This document shows, piece after piece, positions 12,152-20,986 of a stretch of DNA of 64,000 bases. A model generated the notes under the pieces. That model was not told where the DNA came from. It saw only the letters and a list, made by a program, of their open reading frames with translations, and did not search any database. This DNA is from Saccharopolyspora erythraea (GTDB taxonomy: Bacteria; Actinomycetota; Actinomycetes; Mycobacteriales; Pseudonocardiaceae), in NCBI RefSeq assembly GCF_018141105.1, contig NZ_CP054839.1, positions 5,425,411 through 5,489,410 on the forward strand, read 5' to 3'. A program made the position numbers and the translations under genes. Each line of letters opens with the position of its first letter. Position 1 is the stretch's first letter.

Positions 12152-12712
12152 CTACCCCGTCCCACTCGTCTCCGCCCGGGGCTGCACCCTCACGTCGAAG
12201 ATCGAGCGGTGCCGCCCCGCCGTGCGGGGCTCGGGGACTTCCAGCAGACCCTGCGGGCAGCGCAGCGCGGCCCACGTCACGGCTTGCGGCCCAGCCCGCT
12301 CGAGGGTGGCGCGGTAGAGCGCGAACACCTCCGACAGCGGCCCGTCCTCCATCGCGTGCAGCACGTTCGGCGCCAGGCCGGTGAGCTCGAAGACGCCGTT
12401 GCGGGCCAGCACCCGCGCCTCGACCCGGCGCATCAGGTCGAGCAGCTCGTCGTCGACGAGGCTGACCCGGGCCAGGTCCACCACCAGGTGGTGCACTCCG
12501 GCGCGCTGCAGGCCATCGAGGTGCGCGGCCAGCTGGCGCGTCGCGCGGGCGTCGACGGGTCCGCTCACGGTCACCACCGTGTAGTGGGCCCCGTGCTGCA
12601 CCGAGGTCACCGTCATCTCGTCCGCCTCGTCGGTCAGCGCCGCCACGACCGCCCGGCCGACCACGTCCTCGAGCTCGGCGAGCGCCGCCCGGCGCCACAG
12701 GTCGGCGCGCAC
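12152..12712 (-). CDS. STAS-domain protein (anti-anti-sigma-like)
   Basis: Residues from about 33 onward (MTVTSVQHGAHYTVVTVSGP, then VDARATRQLAAHLDGL, GVHHLVVDLARVSLVDDELLDLMRRVEARV, and FELTGLAPNVLHAM) form a STAS fold. The usual phosphorylatable Ser/Thr of SpoIIAA-type proteins would sit in the VSLVDDELLDL loop, where D/E residues replace the normal D-S-S/T, so regulation by phosphorylation is doubtful. The GTG at 12712 gives 186 residues without a clear ribosome site; the ATG at 12616 would give a 154-residue protein that begins exactly at the STAS domain. The C-terminal extension of about 50 residues is not recognised. There is no adjacent anti-sigma kinase. Confidence 0.7.
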   Translation of the reverse strand: MRADLWRRAALAELEDVVGRAVVAALTDEADEMTVTSVQHGAHYTVVTVSGPVDARATRQLAAHLDGLQRAGVHHLVVDLARVSLVDDELLDLMRRVEARVLARNGVFELTGLAPNVLHAMEDGPLSEVFALYRATLERAGPQAVTWAALRCPQGLLEVPEPRTAGRHRSIFDVRVQPRAETSGTG

Positions 12713-12941
12713 GTCGGCCGACCGGAACAGCAGTTTCCCCGCGGCAGCAAATTCCGTGCCGGAACTGACACAGGTGGACGAGAGGACGTACGACTGCGCG
12801 AGCTTTCACCGCGCGGCACGAGGCCGGATGCGGCCGGGACCGCCGACACTCCGTGCCACCTCGGCAGCCCGACAACCTACGTCCACTAAGGACAGAGGGA
12901 TGTCAGCGGTTGCCTACCCCGCCTCGCCCTCTGAGCGACGG

Positions 12942-13190
12942 TCACTGCTGGTGGCTCTCGACTTCTGCGACCGGCGCGGGCGACGCGACGTCGGGATCGC
13001 CACCGGCCTCGAGCCGTGCCCGACGGCGCCGCAGCAGGTCCCAGCACTGGTCCAGGCGCGCCTCGATGTCGGCGAGCCGTCGCTGCTCGTCCTCCGAGGC
13101 GATCCGGCCCCGCTGCACCTCCGCGCGCAGCCGGTGCTCCTCGTCGACCAGGGAGCGCACCGTGCCGAGGATGTTCTGGTCGTCGGTCAC
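12942..13190 (-). CDS. DUF2630 family small protein
   Basis: An 82-residue hydrophilic protein, MTDDQNILGTVRSLVDEEHR, followed by a helical segment with ADIEARLDQCWDLLRRRRAR and an acidic tail (PDVASPAPVAEVESHQQ). This is the standard DUF2630 pattern, common in actinobacteria and of unknown function. The start is a GTG with GGGAGG ten bases upstream. The predicted structure is a helical hairpin. It is co-oriented with the STAS gene, 230 bp upstream of it. Confidence 0.9.
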   Translation of the reverse strand: MTDDQNILGTVRSLVDEEHRLRAEVQRGRIASEDEQRRLADIEARLDQCWDLLRRRRARLEAGGDPDVASPAPVAEVESHQQ

Positions 13191-13296
13191 TTCCCACGCG
13201 CCTCCCTCACGTCTGCAGGCACCGCCGAGAGCTACCCGCCCAGCGGCACCGGGAAAACGCGCGCGGCGCGAACACCGCGCGGACGCGGTGCCGCGG

Positions 13297-14451
13297 TCAG
13301 CTCGGCGCGCCGGTGGCCGCGAGACCGCGCGGGCCGGAGATGACGAGCTCCCGCAGGTCCTCCAGCGCCTGCGCGCGGGCGCCCGCCAGCTCCGGGGCGG
13401 CGACCTGCGCCTGCGCGACCGGCACGGCGCGCGGCGACTCGGCGAACCGCTCACCGATGGTCCGGGCGACCGCGGGCTCGCCGCCCCACGGCCCGCCCAG
13501 GACGACCAGTTGCGGGTCGGCCAGCGCGACGGCGGCCGACAGGACACCGCACACCGCGCGCGCGAGCGCGTCGAGCACGCGTTCCGCCGCCGCTCCCCCG
13601 GCATCGACGGCCTTGCGCAGCGCTTCGACGTCGATGGCGGTGGACGCCTCGTGACGCAGTCCGAGGGCCGCGAACACCTCCGTGAGCACCGCGGCCCTGC
13701 CGTCGGGCCCCTCGGTGTGGAGATGAGCTATCTCGCCGGCCAGGCCCCGGTGCCCGCGACGCACCTGACCGTCGGATACCACCGCGCATCCGAGACCTTC
13801 GCCGAGGTGCAGGTAGACGAAGTCGTCGACGCCCGCGGCGCAGCCGCCGCCGCGTTCGGCGCGGGCGGCCCAGTTGACGTCGTTGTCGACCCGCACCGCT
13901 CCGTCGACCAGCGGGGCGAGCACCGCGACCGGATCGAGCTCGCCGACCACGAACGGGACGTCCGGCAGTTCCACGAGCCGGCCGCTCGCGCGGTCGACGG
14001 GATCCGCCGCGCTCACCACCGCGCAGCGCAGCCCGCCGGGAACCTCCCGCCGCAGCTCGGCGGCGGCCTGCGCGAGCGCTTCGGCGGCCGGCTCCAGTCC
14101 CGAGGACCTGCCGAGCCGCGCCGAGGACCGGGCGACGACCTGGCCGAAGGCGTCCACCGCCTCGGCACTCACCCCGTGCGGGGTGATGCTCGTGACCAGG
14201 GCCGTCCCGCAGCTCCGGGCGAGCGAGTAGTAGAGGCCCGCCCGCCCGCGTCCGGTCGTCCGCTCCCCGGTGTCGGCGAGCACGCCCGCCTCACTCAGCC
14301 GCCGCACGCTGTCGGAGACCGTCGGCTTGGAGATGCCCGTGAGCGAGGCGATCTCGGTGCGGGTCAGGCGCCCCCGGGTCATGACCGCGCGCAACACGTG
14401 CTCGTCGGTGATCGAGCGCAGCAGCTCCAGCGACGGCTTGGCGGAGGACAT
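13297..14451 (-). CDS. ROK-family transcriptional repressor
   Basis: This 384-residue protein has an N-terminal winged helix (LRAVMTRGRLTRTEIASLTG, then ISKPTVSDSVRRLSEAGVL) and a C-terminal ROK sugar-kinase-like domain. The ROK kinase signatures are only partly kept: VDNDVNWAARAE and GLGCAVVSDGQVRRGHRGLAGEIAH are present, but the CxCGxxGC zinc motif is missing. It is therefore probably a sensor rather than a kinase. I chose the ATG at 14451. It is divergent from the YbiU-like gene, and two matching 21-bp inverted repeats lie between them, which suggests autoregulation and control of 14543. Confidence 0.85.
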   Translation of the reverse strand: MSSAKPSLELLRSITDEHVLRAVMTRGRLTRTEIASLTGISKPTVSDSVRRLSEAGVLADTGERTTGRGRAGLYYSLARSCGTALVTSITPHGVSAEAVDAFGQVVARSSARLGRSSGLEPAAEALAQAAAELRREVPGGLRCAVVSAADPVDRASGRLVELPDVPFVVGELDPVAVLAPLVDGAVRVDNDVNWAARAERGGGCAAGVDDFVYLHLGEGLGCAVVSDGQVRRGHRGLAGEIAHLHTEGPDGRAAVLTEVFAALGLRHEASTAIDVEALRKAVDAGGAAAERVLDALARAVCGVLSAAVALADPQLVVLGGPWGGEPAVARTIGERFAESPRAVPVAQAQVAAPELAGARAQALEDLRELVISGPRGLAATGAPS

Positions 14452-14461
14452 GGCGGCCAGT

Positions 14462-14531
14462 TTAGTCAGGAGTCTTGCCCAAACGGCGCGGGAGCCACTA
14501 CCGTCCCCCATTAGTTAGGAGTCCTGACCAA
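14462..14531. promoter_or_regulatory. Two operator-like inverted repeats in a divergent promoter region
   Basis: Two 21-bp imperfect palindromes with the same design. Site 1 (14462-14482) has half TTAGTCAGGA, centre G, and TCTTGCCCAA. Site 2 (14511-14531) has half TTAGTTAGGA, centre G, and TCCTGACCAA. The halves of site 2 agree at 8 of 10 positions and those of site 1 at 7 of 10. Centres are 49 bp apart. ROK repressors commonly bind A+T-flanked palindromes of this kind, so the adjacent ROK protein is the obvious candidate. Site 2 ends just before the AAGGAGG ribosome site of 14543. Confidence 0.72.
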
Positions 14532-14542
14532 AGGAGGCCGGC

Positions 14543-15832
14543 GTGACCACCGCACCCGAGCGCACCCTGCCTGAGCTGCCCCACTGGGAAACCGAGCCCG
14601 CGGACCTGTCCGCGGCGATCCGGCGGATCAAGCCCGCCCTGCGGGCGCGCATCGAGTCGTCCGGCCGCACCGTCGAAGAGGTGTTCGTCGCCGTCGAAGA
14701 GCGCATCGCGGCACGGATCGCCGAGATCAGGGCGGACCAGGCGCGCGGTGAGGGCGTGTGGCCGGTCGTCGACTACGCCGACATCGAACGCGGCACCGTC
14801 AGCGCCGAGCAGCGCGACAAGGTCCGGCGGCGGGGCTGCCTGGTCGTGCGCGGGCACTTCGACCGCGACCAGGCGCTGGCCTGGGACGCCGAGATCGTCG
14901 ACTACGTCGAGGGCAACAGGTTCTTCGAGAACTACTCCGGCCCCGGCGACGACTTCTTCGGCAGCGTCGGCTCCAAGCCGGAGATCTACCCGGTCTACTG
15001 GTCCAGCGCGCAGATGCAGGCACGCCAGAGTGACCGGATGGCGCGCGTGCAGTCGTTCCTGAACTCCTTCTGGAAGCACGAGTCGCAGGGCGTGCGGTGG
15101 TTCGAGCCCGACCGCGACGCGATGTACCCGGACCGCATCCGGCGCCGCCCGCCGGGATCGGACTCGGGCGGCCTGGGCACCCACTGCGACCCGGGCACCC
15201 TAGACCTGTGGATGACGCGGTCCTACCAGCGGGCGTTCCGGCACCTCTTCGACGGCACCGTGGAGCGGTACGACCCGTGGGACGCCGCCCACCGCACCGC
15301 CGCGACGCAGTACCCCGGCTCGACGATGTGCTCGGCGTTCCGGACCTTCCAGGGCTGGACGGCGCTGTCGGACATGGCCCACGACCAGGGCGTCCTGCAC
15401 ACCGTTCCCATCCCCGAGGCCATGGCCTACCTGATGCTCCGGCCGCTGCTGCCGGACGTACCGGACGACGACATGTGCGGCGTCACCACCAACCAGGTCT
15501 TCCCCGCGGGCCACGAGTGGCACCCGATGCTGGTGGAGGCCCTCACCGGCATCCCCGACATCGCGGCGGGCGACTCGGTGTGGTGGCACTGCGACATGAT
15601 CCACAGCGTCGCTCCGGTCACCGACCAGGAGGGCTGGGGAAACGTCATGTACATCCCCGCAGCGCCGTGGTGCCCGCGCAACGAGGCGTACGCGGCCAAC
15701 GTGCGCGAGGCGTTGCGAACCGGCTCCAGCCCCGGCGACTTCCCCGAGGAGCACTACGAGCGGGAGTGGCAGGGCCGCTTCACCCCCGACCAGCTCAACG
15801 AGACGGGCAGGCGCGGGCTGGGCCTGAGCTGA
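14543..15832 (+). CDS. DUF1479/YbiU-like putative Fe(II)/2-oxoglutarate oxygenase
   Basis: This 429-residue protein matches the DUF1479 family (E. coli YbiU) over its whole length, with AAGGAGG just upstream of the GTG. A possible metal triad is H214-x-D216 (LGTHCDPGTLD) plus a distal histidine, H349 or H354 (SVWWHCDMIHSV). This arrangement and the jelly-roll spacing fit the Fe(II)/2-oxoglutarate oxygenases. No reaction is established for the family, though homologues often sit near sugar or carboxylate genes. The divergent ROK repressor suggests induction by a sugar-like ligand. Confidence 0.8.
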   Translation: MTTAPERTLPELPHWETEPADLSAAIRRIKPALRARIESSGRTVEEVFVAVEERIAARIAEIRADQARGEGVWPVVDYADIERGTVSAEQRDKVRRRGCLVVRGHFDRDQALAWDAEIVDYVEGNRFFENYSGPGDDFFGSVGSKPEIYPVYWSSAQMQARQSDRMARVQSFLNSFWKHESQGVRWFEPDRDAMYPDRIRRRPPGSDSGGLGTHCDPGTLDLWMTRSYQRAFRHLFDGTVERYDPWDAAHRTAATQYPGSTMCSAFRTFQGWTALSDMAHDQGVLHTVPIPEAMAYLMLRPLLPDVPDDDMCGVTTNQVFPAGHEWHPMLVEALTGIPDIAAGDSVWWHCDMIHSVAPVTDQEGWGNVMYIPAAPWCPRNEAYAANVREALRTGSSPGDFPEEHYEREWQGRFTPDQLNETGRRGLGLS

Positions 15833-15984
15833 CCGGCGGCTCGCCCCCCGCTGATCAACATGTCAACACTGTTGCCGGCGAGGCAGATCAGGCGGTCGAG
15901 GTGAACAGGATCTGGGAAGCCCGCGGCGATGCCGAGGCTTCCCGGATTCCGCTTCGTCAGCGTGGAATCACGCGCCGCAGGTGC

Positions 15985-17224
15985 TCACCAGGTCACGAGC
16001 AGCTGTCCCTGGACCGCGGCGGCGACGCGGGTCGAATCCTCCCGGACGGCCTCCACGAGGTCGAGCGTGGGAACCTTCTCGACCAGCGCCGTGAGCACGC
16101 TCTGCAACTGCACGCGGGCCAGCGACGCGCCGAGGCAGTAGTGCGGGCCGAAGCCGAAGGCGATGTGCTTGCCCGCGTCGCGCCCCAGGCGCATCTCCTC
16201 CGGCGCGTCGAACACCGCGGGATCGCGGTTGGCCGCGGGCAGGCAGGGCAGGACCGCCTCACCCGCGCGCACCGTGCCTCCGGCGATCTCGACGTCCTCG
16301 GTCGCGACCCGCGAGTGGCCGGACTCGATGATGGTCGGCATCACCCGCAGCATCTCCTCGACCGCGTCGGGCACGCCACCGGGGTCGGCGACCAGGCCGT
16401 ACCACCGGTCTCGTTCGGTCAGCAGGGTGACGACCATGTCGGGGGTCACGCTCATGATGGATGCGTAGCCCGCCACGAGGATGTCCACCCAGAGCTCGAT
16501 CAACTCCTCCTCGGAGAGCCGGTCGCCGTCGGCGTCGCGAGCGCTGATGAGAGCGCCGAGCACGTCGTCGCCGGGACCTTCCGGACGGGCGCGGCGTTCG
16601 GCGATCAGCTCGGCCAGGTAGTCCGCCAGGCTCTTGAACGTGGCCTCGCGCTCGTCGGCCGGGACGGTGTAGTCGGAGAGGATGGCGCCGGAGTGGAAGA
16701 CGTGGCGGTCCTCCCGCGGCACGCCGAGCAGCTCGCAGATCACGTTGACCGGCAACGGCATCGACACCGCCGCGACCAGGTCGGCGGGCTTGTCCCCCGC
16801 CAGCATCTCGTCGACGAGCTCGTCGGCGACCCCGCGGATGCGCGGGCGCATGGACTCGGCGCGGCGGTGGGTGAACGCCCCAGCCACCAGGCGCCGGAGC
16901 CGCCCGTGCTCGGGCGGGTCGGTGGTGACCAGCGTTCCCGGCCGCTCGACCTGCTGGGGCGTCGGACGGGGGACGTCGCGCTCGAGCACCTCGGCACGGG
17001 AGAAGCGCGGGTCGGCCAGCACCGTCTTGACGTCCTCGTAGCGGGTGACCAGCCAGCCCTGCTCACCGTATGGGCATGCGGATGCGGGTCAGCGGCTCGT
17101 CGTCGCGCACCCGGGCGTAGTCGGGGTCCAAGTCCAGGGCTCCGGGGTCGCCGAAGGGGTACGTGCGGGCGTGCGGGCAGGCGGCTTCCTGGCTGTCGGC
17201 GTCTCGTTGGATGGACTCGGTCAT
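15985..17224 (-). pseudogene. Cytochrome P450, frameshifted near its N-terminus
   Basis: The gene starts at ATG 17224 (AGAGGA six bases upstream) and encodes MTESIQRDADSQEAACPHAR...PLTRIRMP, then hits a TGA at codon 54. Removing one base at about 17071 restores YGEQGWLVTRYEDVKTVLAD and joins the long frame that runs to 15985. The reconstructed protein is 412 residues, normal for an actinomycete P450. It has the heme loop FGFGPHYCLG (Cys near 363) and the K-helix E-x-x-R (EMLR). The I-helix reads AGYASI where AGxET or AGxDT is usual, so the acid/alcohol pair for proton delivery is missing. No ferredoxin gene is adjacent. Confidence 0.82.
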
Positions 17225-17726
17225 GCGGCGTCCTCTCGACGGTGGCGAACCATGCGCCGTCGTTGGCAGCGAATCACACGGATAACGGGTTGATCAACAA
17301 GCGCCAGAATATTCACAACGCGCCGACTCGTGCCATTGATTCGCAAGCGAAAGTGGACAGTCGGCGAGAGTGCCGCGCCGAATACCGCTGAACACCTTTT
17401 CCCGCACCCAACCGGACGACTCGCTCTGCTACCCGCGGAACCACCCCGGAATAAGCCAAGCGGCCGCAACAGCGGACAACCCTTGCCGCGTCACACAAAC
17501 CTGCTTCTGGCCGAGCCGCATCGGTCCCAATTCGACGATCCCAGCCTCACCGCCGGCGACACTTTCCGCTGAAAAGCGGAAACACCCGGGGCTTCCGTTT
17601 ATGGCCATTGCTCCGGCGGATGCAGAATCGCCCAACTCGAAGTCCGCCATTTCCCAACGCTCGCCCTCAGTGGCGCACCCGCCGAGAGCCCGGCCGACCG
17701 GACGCACCCGGCATCGCAAGATCAGA
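17225..17726. other. Intergenic region of lower G+C, no supported gene
   Basis: About 500 bp between the divergent P450 and siderophore-lipoprotein genes. Short open frames exist on both strands (for example 17429-17719 minus) but none has a ribosome site or family resemblance. The region near 17290-17345 is A+T-rich (GGTTGATCAACAAG, AATATTCAC) and probably holds the P450 promoter. The right end carries the iron box listed separately. Confidence 0.5.
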
Positions 17727-17745
17727 TTAGCTTAGGTTAACCTAA
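17727..17745. promoter_or_regulatory. Iron box (DtxR/IdeR/DmdR operator)
   Basis: The 19-mer TTAGCTTAGGTTAACCTAA matches the classical actinobacterial iron box TTAGGTTAGGCTAACCTAA at 17 of 19 positions and keeps the TTAG..CTAA dyad. It lies 40 bp upstream of the siderophore-binding lipoprotein start, where an iron-loaded IdeR/DmdR repressor would block transcription. Confidence 0.93.
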
Positions 17746-17784
17746 TCGACCATTGGTTCCACTCCACCCCGGGAGCTTGGGTTG

Positions 17785-18753
17785 ATGTTGCGACAGGGCC
17801 GCTTCGCCGCCGCGGTGCTCGGCCTGCTGATGATGGTCACCTCCTGCGCGAGCGGCGGCGGTCACGCCCCGGCAAGCACGCCCGGGCCCTCGGTGGACAC
17901 CACGTTCGGCCGGGTCACCGTTCCCGCTCGGCCGCAGCGAGTGGTCGCTCTCGGCTGGTCCGACGCCGAGACCGCGCTCGCGCTCGGCGTGCAGCCGGTG
18001 GGCGCGAGCGACTGGCAGGGCTCCGGCGGCAACGGCGTGGGCCCGTGGGCCGCCGGCCTCTACACCCAGCCCCCGACCAAGCTGGGCACCACCGAGCCCG
18101 ACTACGAGGCGATCGCGGCCCTGCGGCCCGACCTCATCCTCAACACCCGTTCCTCGGGAGACCCCGCGCAGAACGAGATCCTCTCCAAGATCGCCCCGAC
18201 AGTGGGACCGCCGCCCGGCACCGTCGCCTACGGGACCGGCTGGCGGGAGCAGATGCGGCTGGTCTCCCAGGCTCTCGGCAAGCCCGAGCTCGGCGAGCAG
18301 CGCATCGCCGAGCTCGACGGCCGGCTGCGGGACGCGACCCGGACCCACCCCGAGCCGGCCGGCAAGACCGTGGCCGTGGCGGCCTACTACGGCAACAAGT
18401 GGGGCGCGTACCTGCCCGGTGACCCCCGCGTCGAGTTCATGACCGACCTCGGCATGAAGAACAAGCCCGAGATCAACGCGCTCGCCAACGGCACCTTCTA
18501 CGCCGACATCGCCCACGAGCGGTTGAGCACGATCAGCGCGGACCTCACGGTCGTCTTCCCCATCGGGGTCGACGCCCGGCAGCTGCGCGACGACCCGGTG
18601 CTGAACCAGATCCCGTCCGCGCGGGCCGGACACCTGCTGGTCCTCGACGACCACGACCTGACGATGGCGTTCTCGTCCGGCTCCACGCTGGGCATCGGCT
18701 ACGCCGTCGAGCACGCGGCTCCGCGGTTCGCCGCCGCGCTGCGCGGTTCCTGA
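17785..18753 (+). CDS. Iron-siderophore ABC transporter substrate-binding lipoprotein
   Basis: A 322-residue lipoprotein of the FepB/FhuD-like (Periplas_BP_2) family that captures ferric siderophores outside the membrane. The signal peptide ends in lipobox VTSC, with the acylated cysteine at residue 21. Next comes a Ser/Thr/Pro linker and TTFGRVTVPARPQRVVALGW, the usual start of the first lobe. EPDYEAIAALRPDLIL is the typical PDL(I/V) motif. The ATG at 17785 follows GGGAG; a TTG one codon earlier is possible. The iron box at 17727-17745 predicts induction under iron starvation. No permease or ATPase gene is next to it, so it must work with a transporter encoded elsewhere. Confidence 0.92.
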   Translation: MLRQGRFAAAVLGLLMMVTSCASGGGHAPASTPGPSVDTTFGRVTVPARPQRVVALGWSDAETALALGVQPVGASDWQGSGGNGVGPWAAGLYTQPPTKLGTTEPDYEAIAALRPDLILNTRSSGDPAQNEILSKIAPTVGPPPGTVAYGTGWREQMRLVSQALGKPELGEQRIAELDGRLRDATRTHPEPAGKTVAVAAYYGNKWGAYLPGDPRVEFMTDLGMKNKPEINALANGTFYADIAHERLSTISADLTVVFPIGVDARQLRDDPVLNQIPSARAGHLLVLDDHDLTMAFSSGSTLGIGYAVEHAAPRFAAALRGS

Positions 18754-18866
18754 GCACGGGCACCGGAAACGGGTGCGCACCCGGCGAACCGATGTTTCAC
18801 CGCAGCGATCGGCGGGGTAGGACGTCGGGCGGCCCTCACGACGACCACCGCGAGGAGGGACGCGAC

Positions 18867-19166
18867 ATGGAGCGGCAGGACCAGCCGCTGGACCTCGGCG
18901 AGACCGAGCTGCCCGCGGGAGAGGAGCGGCAGGCGCGTCGTGAACACGACGCCGACGCGCCGCGCACGTTCGACGAGCGCAACGACATCCCCGAGCGCGC
19001 CGCGCACCGCGCGCGGTTGCTGCCGGAGGAGGAGGCCGCGGGCAGCGCGGATCCGGAGGCGCAGGCCAGGGAGGTACTGCGCGACTCGGATCTGCGCACC
19101 GAGCTCCCCGAGTCCGCACCGGACACTTTCATCGAACGCCGAAGCAGCGACGAAACGGCAACCTGA
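18867..19166 (+). CDS. Small acidic hydrophilic protein of unknown function
   Basis: A 99-residue protein starting at ATG 18867 with GAGGAGGGA seven bases upstream, one of the best ribosome sites in the area. It is rich in Glu, Asp, Arg and Ala, with no hydrophobic segment. Its C-terminus reads VLRDSDLRTELPESAPDTFI, then ERRSSDETAT. I do not recognise the family with certainty; the ending looks like a conserved tail found in small actinobacterial proteins. It may be disordered. It lies 113 bp after the siderophore lipoprotein and could be co-transcribed. Confidence 0.6.
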   Translation: MERQDQPLDLGETELPAGEERQARREHDADAPRTFDERNDIPERAAHRARLLPEEEAAGSADPEAQAREVLRDSDLRTELPESAPDTFIERRSSDETAT

Positions 19167-19395
19167 CCGACACCACCAGTTCGGACAACGACACAATTCC
19201 GTTCAGATTCAGGCGCGGCGGCCCATCGCGAACGCGGGCCGCCGTCGTGCTGATGGACGCACCGAACCACCGTTCCGCTGAACCGCACTGGGCCGGAAGA
19301 CGCATTTCTCGCGGTGGTGAGCCCCGCTAGGATCGCGATCGGCGTCGAAGTCGATCAAGACAATCGTTGCGACTGGCCTAGTGGGGACAGCCATA

Positions 19396-20316
19396 ATGCG
19401 AAAACCGCCCGCCCGCGCCGGGTTCACCGGGGACCGACCGCACTCGTCGTTCTCCCTACGACGAATCCCTTTCCACTCATCCCTCCGTTCATTCCCAGAT
19501 TTCCCGCGGATTCCCGCCGCGTCCGGAGCCGGACGCGGAAGCGTTCGCCTGCCGAAGAAGCTGTGGTTCGGCACCCGCGCGGTCGTCGGGGCCGCGCTGC
19601 TGTTCGTCGGCCTGCCTCCCGCGAGCGCCCTGGCGGAACCGCCCACCGCGATTCCCTCCAGCGTCGCCGAGCCCGACGGCAAGTGGCAGCCGGCGTTCGA
19701 CTACGACGGGGACGGCTGCTACCCCACTCCCGCCATCGGCGCAGACGGGACGGTCGCCGAGGGCCTGGAGCTCTCCGGTGCCGTCAACGGCAACTGCCAC
19801 GACAAGTCCGACCTGGACAACACCAACTCCTACGCCCGCTCGAAGTGCGACGACCAGAGCGGCTGGTGCGCCTACATGTACGCGCTGTACTTCGAAAAGG
19901 ACCAGGCCGTGGACGGCAGCGGACTGGGCGGTCATCGCCACGACCTGGAGCACGTCGTGGTGTGGGTGAACCAGGGCGAGGCGCAGTACGTGTCGGCGTC
20001 CGCGCACGGCGACTACGCCACGCACCCCCGTTCCGAGGTCGCCTGGGAAGGCAGCCATCCGAAGATCGTCTACCACAAGGACGGCCCCGGCACGCACGCG
20101 TTCCGCCTCGCGGGCAAGGACGAGCAGCCGGAGAACGACCACGGGACGTGGCAGTACCCGGCTCTGGTCAGCTGGAACAACTTCCCTTCCGGGGTCCGCG
20201 ACAAGCTGGTGGCCGCCGACTTCGGCAGTGCCACCCTCGCGCTCAAGGACGGCACCTTCGAGGCGGACCTGGAGAAGGCCAAGCCGGAAGGCGTGCCCTT
20301 CGACCCCAACCGGTGA
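19396..20316 (+). CDS. Secreted NPP1/Nep1-like protein (NLP)
   Basis: A secreted protein carrying the NLP heptapeptide as GHRHDLE (residues 179-185; canonical GHRHDWE). NLP features include the acidic metal-binding region and YALYFEKDQAVDGSGLGGHR. In plant-pathogen NLPs the motif lines the divalent-metal site needed for membrane damage; the W to L change is conservative. A signal peptide (KKLWFGTRAVVGAALLFVGL, then PPASALA) begins only near residue 54. The first 50 residues are atypical, and a 9-bp stem hairpin (CCGCGTCCG/CGGACGCGG, 19517-19538) lies in their coding region, so the true start may be further downstream although no ATG/GTG/TTG is available there. NLPs outside plant pathogens have unknown targets. 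Confidence 0.85.
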   Translation: MRKPPARAGFTGDRPHSSFSLRRIPFHSSLRSFPDFPRIPAASGAGRGSVRLPKKLWFGTRAVVGAALLFVGLPPASALAEPPTAIPSSVAEPDGKWQPAFDYDGDGCYPTPAIGADGTVAEGLELSGAVNGNCHDKSDLDNTNSYARSKCDDQSGWCAYMYALYFEKDQAVDGSGLGGHRHDLEHVVVWVNQGEAQYVSASAHGDYATHPRSEVAWEGSHPKIVYHKDGPGTHAFRLAGKDEQPENDHGTWQYPALVSWNNFPSGVRDKLVAADFGSATLALKDGTFEADLEKAKPEGVPFDPNR

Positions 20317-20448
20317 CCCATCGCGGCGGGGCGCTCCGGCGACCCGCCGACGCGGTGGGGCGGCTCGCCGGAGGCGGTGAGCCGCGGGACGGTTCCGCGA
20401 TGTGGTCGCGAGCCGCGCCGGTGGCACGTCGCGCCGACCGGAGGCAGG

Positions 20449-20892
20449 ATGTCGACCATGCCTCTTACTGGAGAGTACGTCCCGAGCGCTTCGGGTTGGG
20501 TGCGCGACCAGGTCGAGAAGATCGAGAACTCCGGCGGCACCGAGGGCACCACCATCAAGGGCCGCCCGGTCGTCGTCGTGACCTCGGTCGGCGCCAAGTC
20601 CGGCAAGCTGCGCAAGAATCCCGTCATCCGGGTCGAGCACGACGGCGCTTACGCCCTGATCGCCTCCAACGGTGGCGCCGACCAGCACCCGGTCTGGTAC
20701 TACAACCTGAAGGCCGACCCGAACGTCGAGTTGCAGGACGGCACCGACAAGCAGGACATGGTGGTCCGCGAGGTCACCGGCGACGAGAAAGCGCAGTGGT
20801 GGTCGCGGGCGACCGACGTCTGGCCCGACTACGACGACTACCAGAAGAAGACGGACCGGGTCATCCCGTTGTTCGTCGCCGAACCGGCCTGA
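20449..20892 (+). CDS. Ddn-like F420H2-dependent nitroreductase/quinone reductase
   Basis: A 147-residue split-beta-barrel protein of the nitroreductase-family deazaflavin-dependent oxidoreductases. Typical segments are [20 protein letters not shown] (F420 phosphate-binding loop), then [20 protein letters not shown] and [19 protein letters not shown]. The best studied member, M. tuberculosis Ddn, uses reduced F420 to reduce quinones and activates pretomanid. Two ATGs are possible, at 20449 and 20458; GGAGG at 20440-20444 favours 20449, although the spacer is short. It is monocistronic and ends before a strong terminator region. Confidence 0.92.
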   Translation: MSTMPLTGEYVPSASGWVRDQVEKIENSGGTEGTTIKGRPVVVVTSVGAKSGKLRKNPVIRVEHDGAYALIASNGGADQHPVWYYNLKADPNVELQDGTDKQDMVVREVTGDEKAQWWSRATDVWPDYDDYQKKTDRVIPLFVAEPA

Positions 20893-20903
20893 CCGGAAGG
20901 CCC

Positions 20904-20986
20904 GCGGCACACCCGTGCCGCGCGTACGGCGGCACGACGGGCCGGCGCGCCGGGAACCGGTGGTGGACCCGCGTTCCCGGCGCGCC
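20904..20986. terminator. Bidirectional terminator region between convergent genes
   Basis: Two hairpins lie between convergent stops at 20892 and 21143. The first is GCGGCAC/GTGCCGC with a 4-base loop (20904-20921). The second has a 14-bp perfect stem GGCGCGCCGGGAAC/GTTCCCGGCGCGCC with a 15-base loop (20944-20986). There is no T-tract, as is usual in high-G+C actinobacteria. The rest of the gap to 21142 shows nothing. Confidence 0.7.

Noticed and set aside
17429..17719. 96-codon minus-strand open frame in the P450/siderophore gap
   Set aside because: No ribosome site, atypical codon use for this genome, and it lies in the lower-G+C promoter region.
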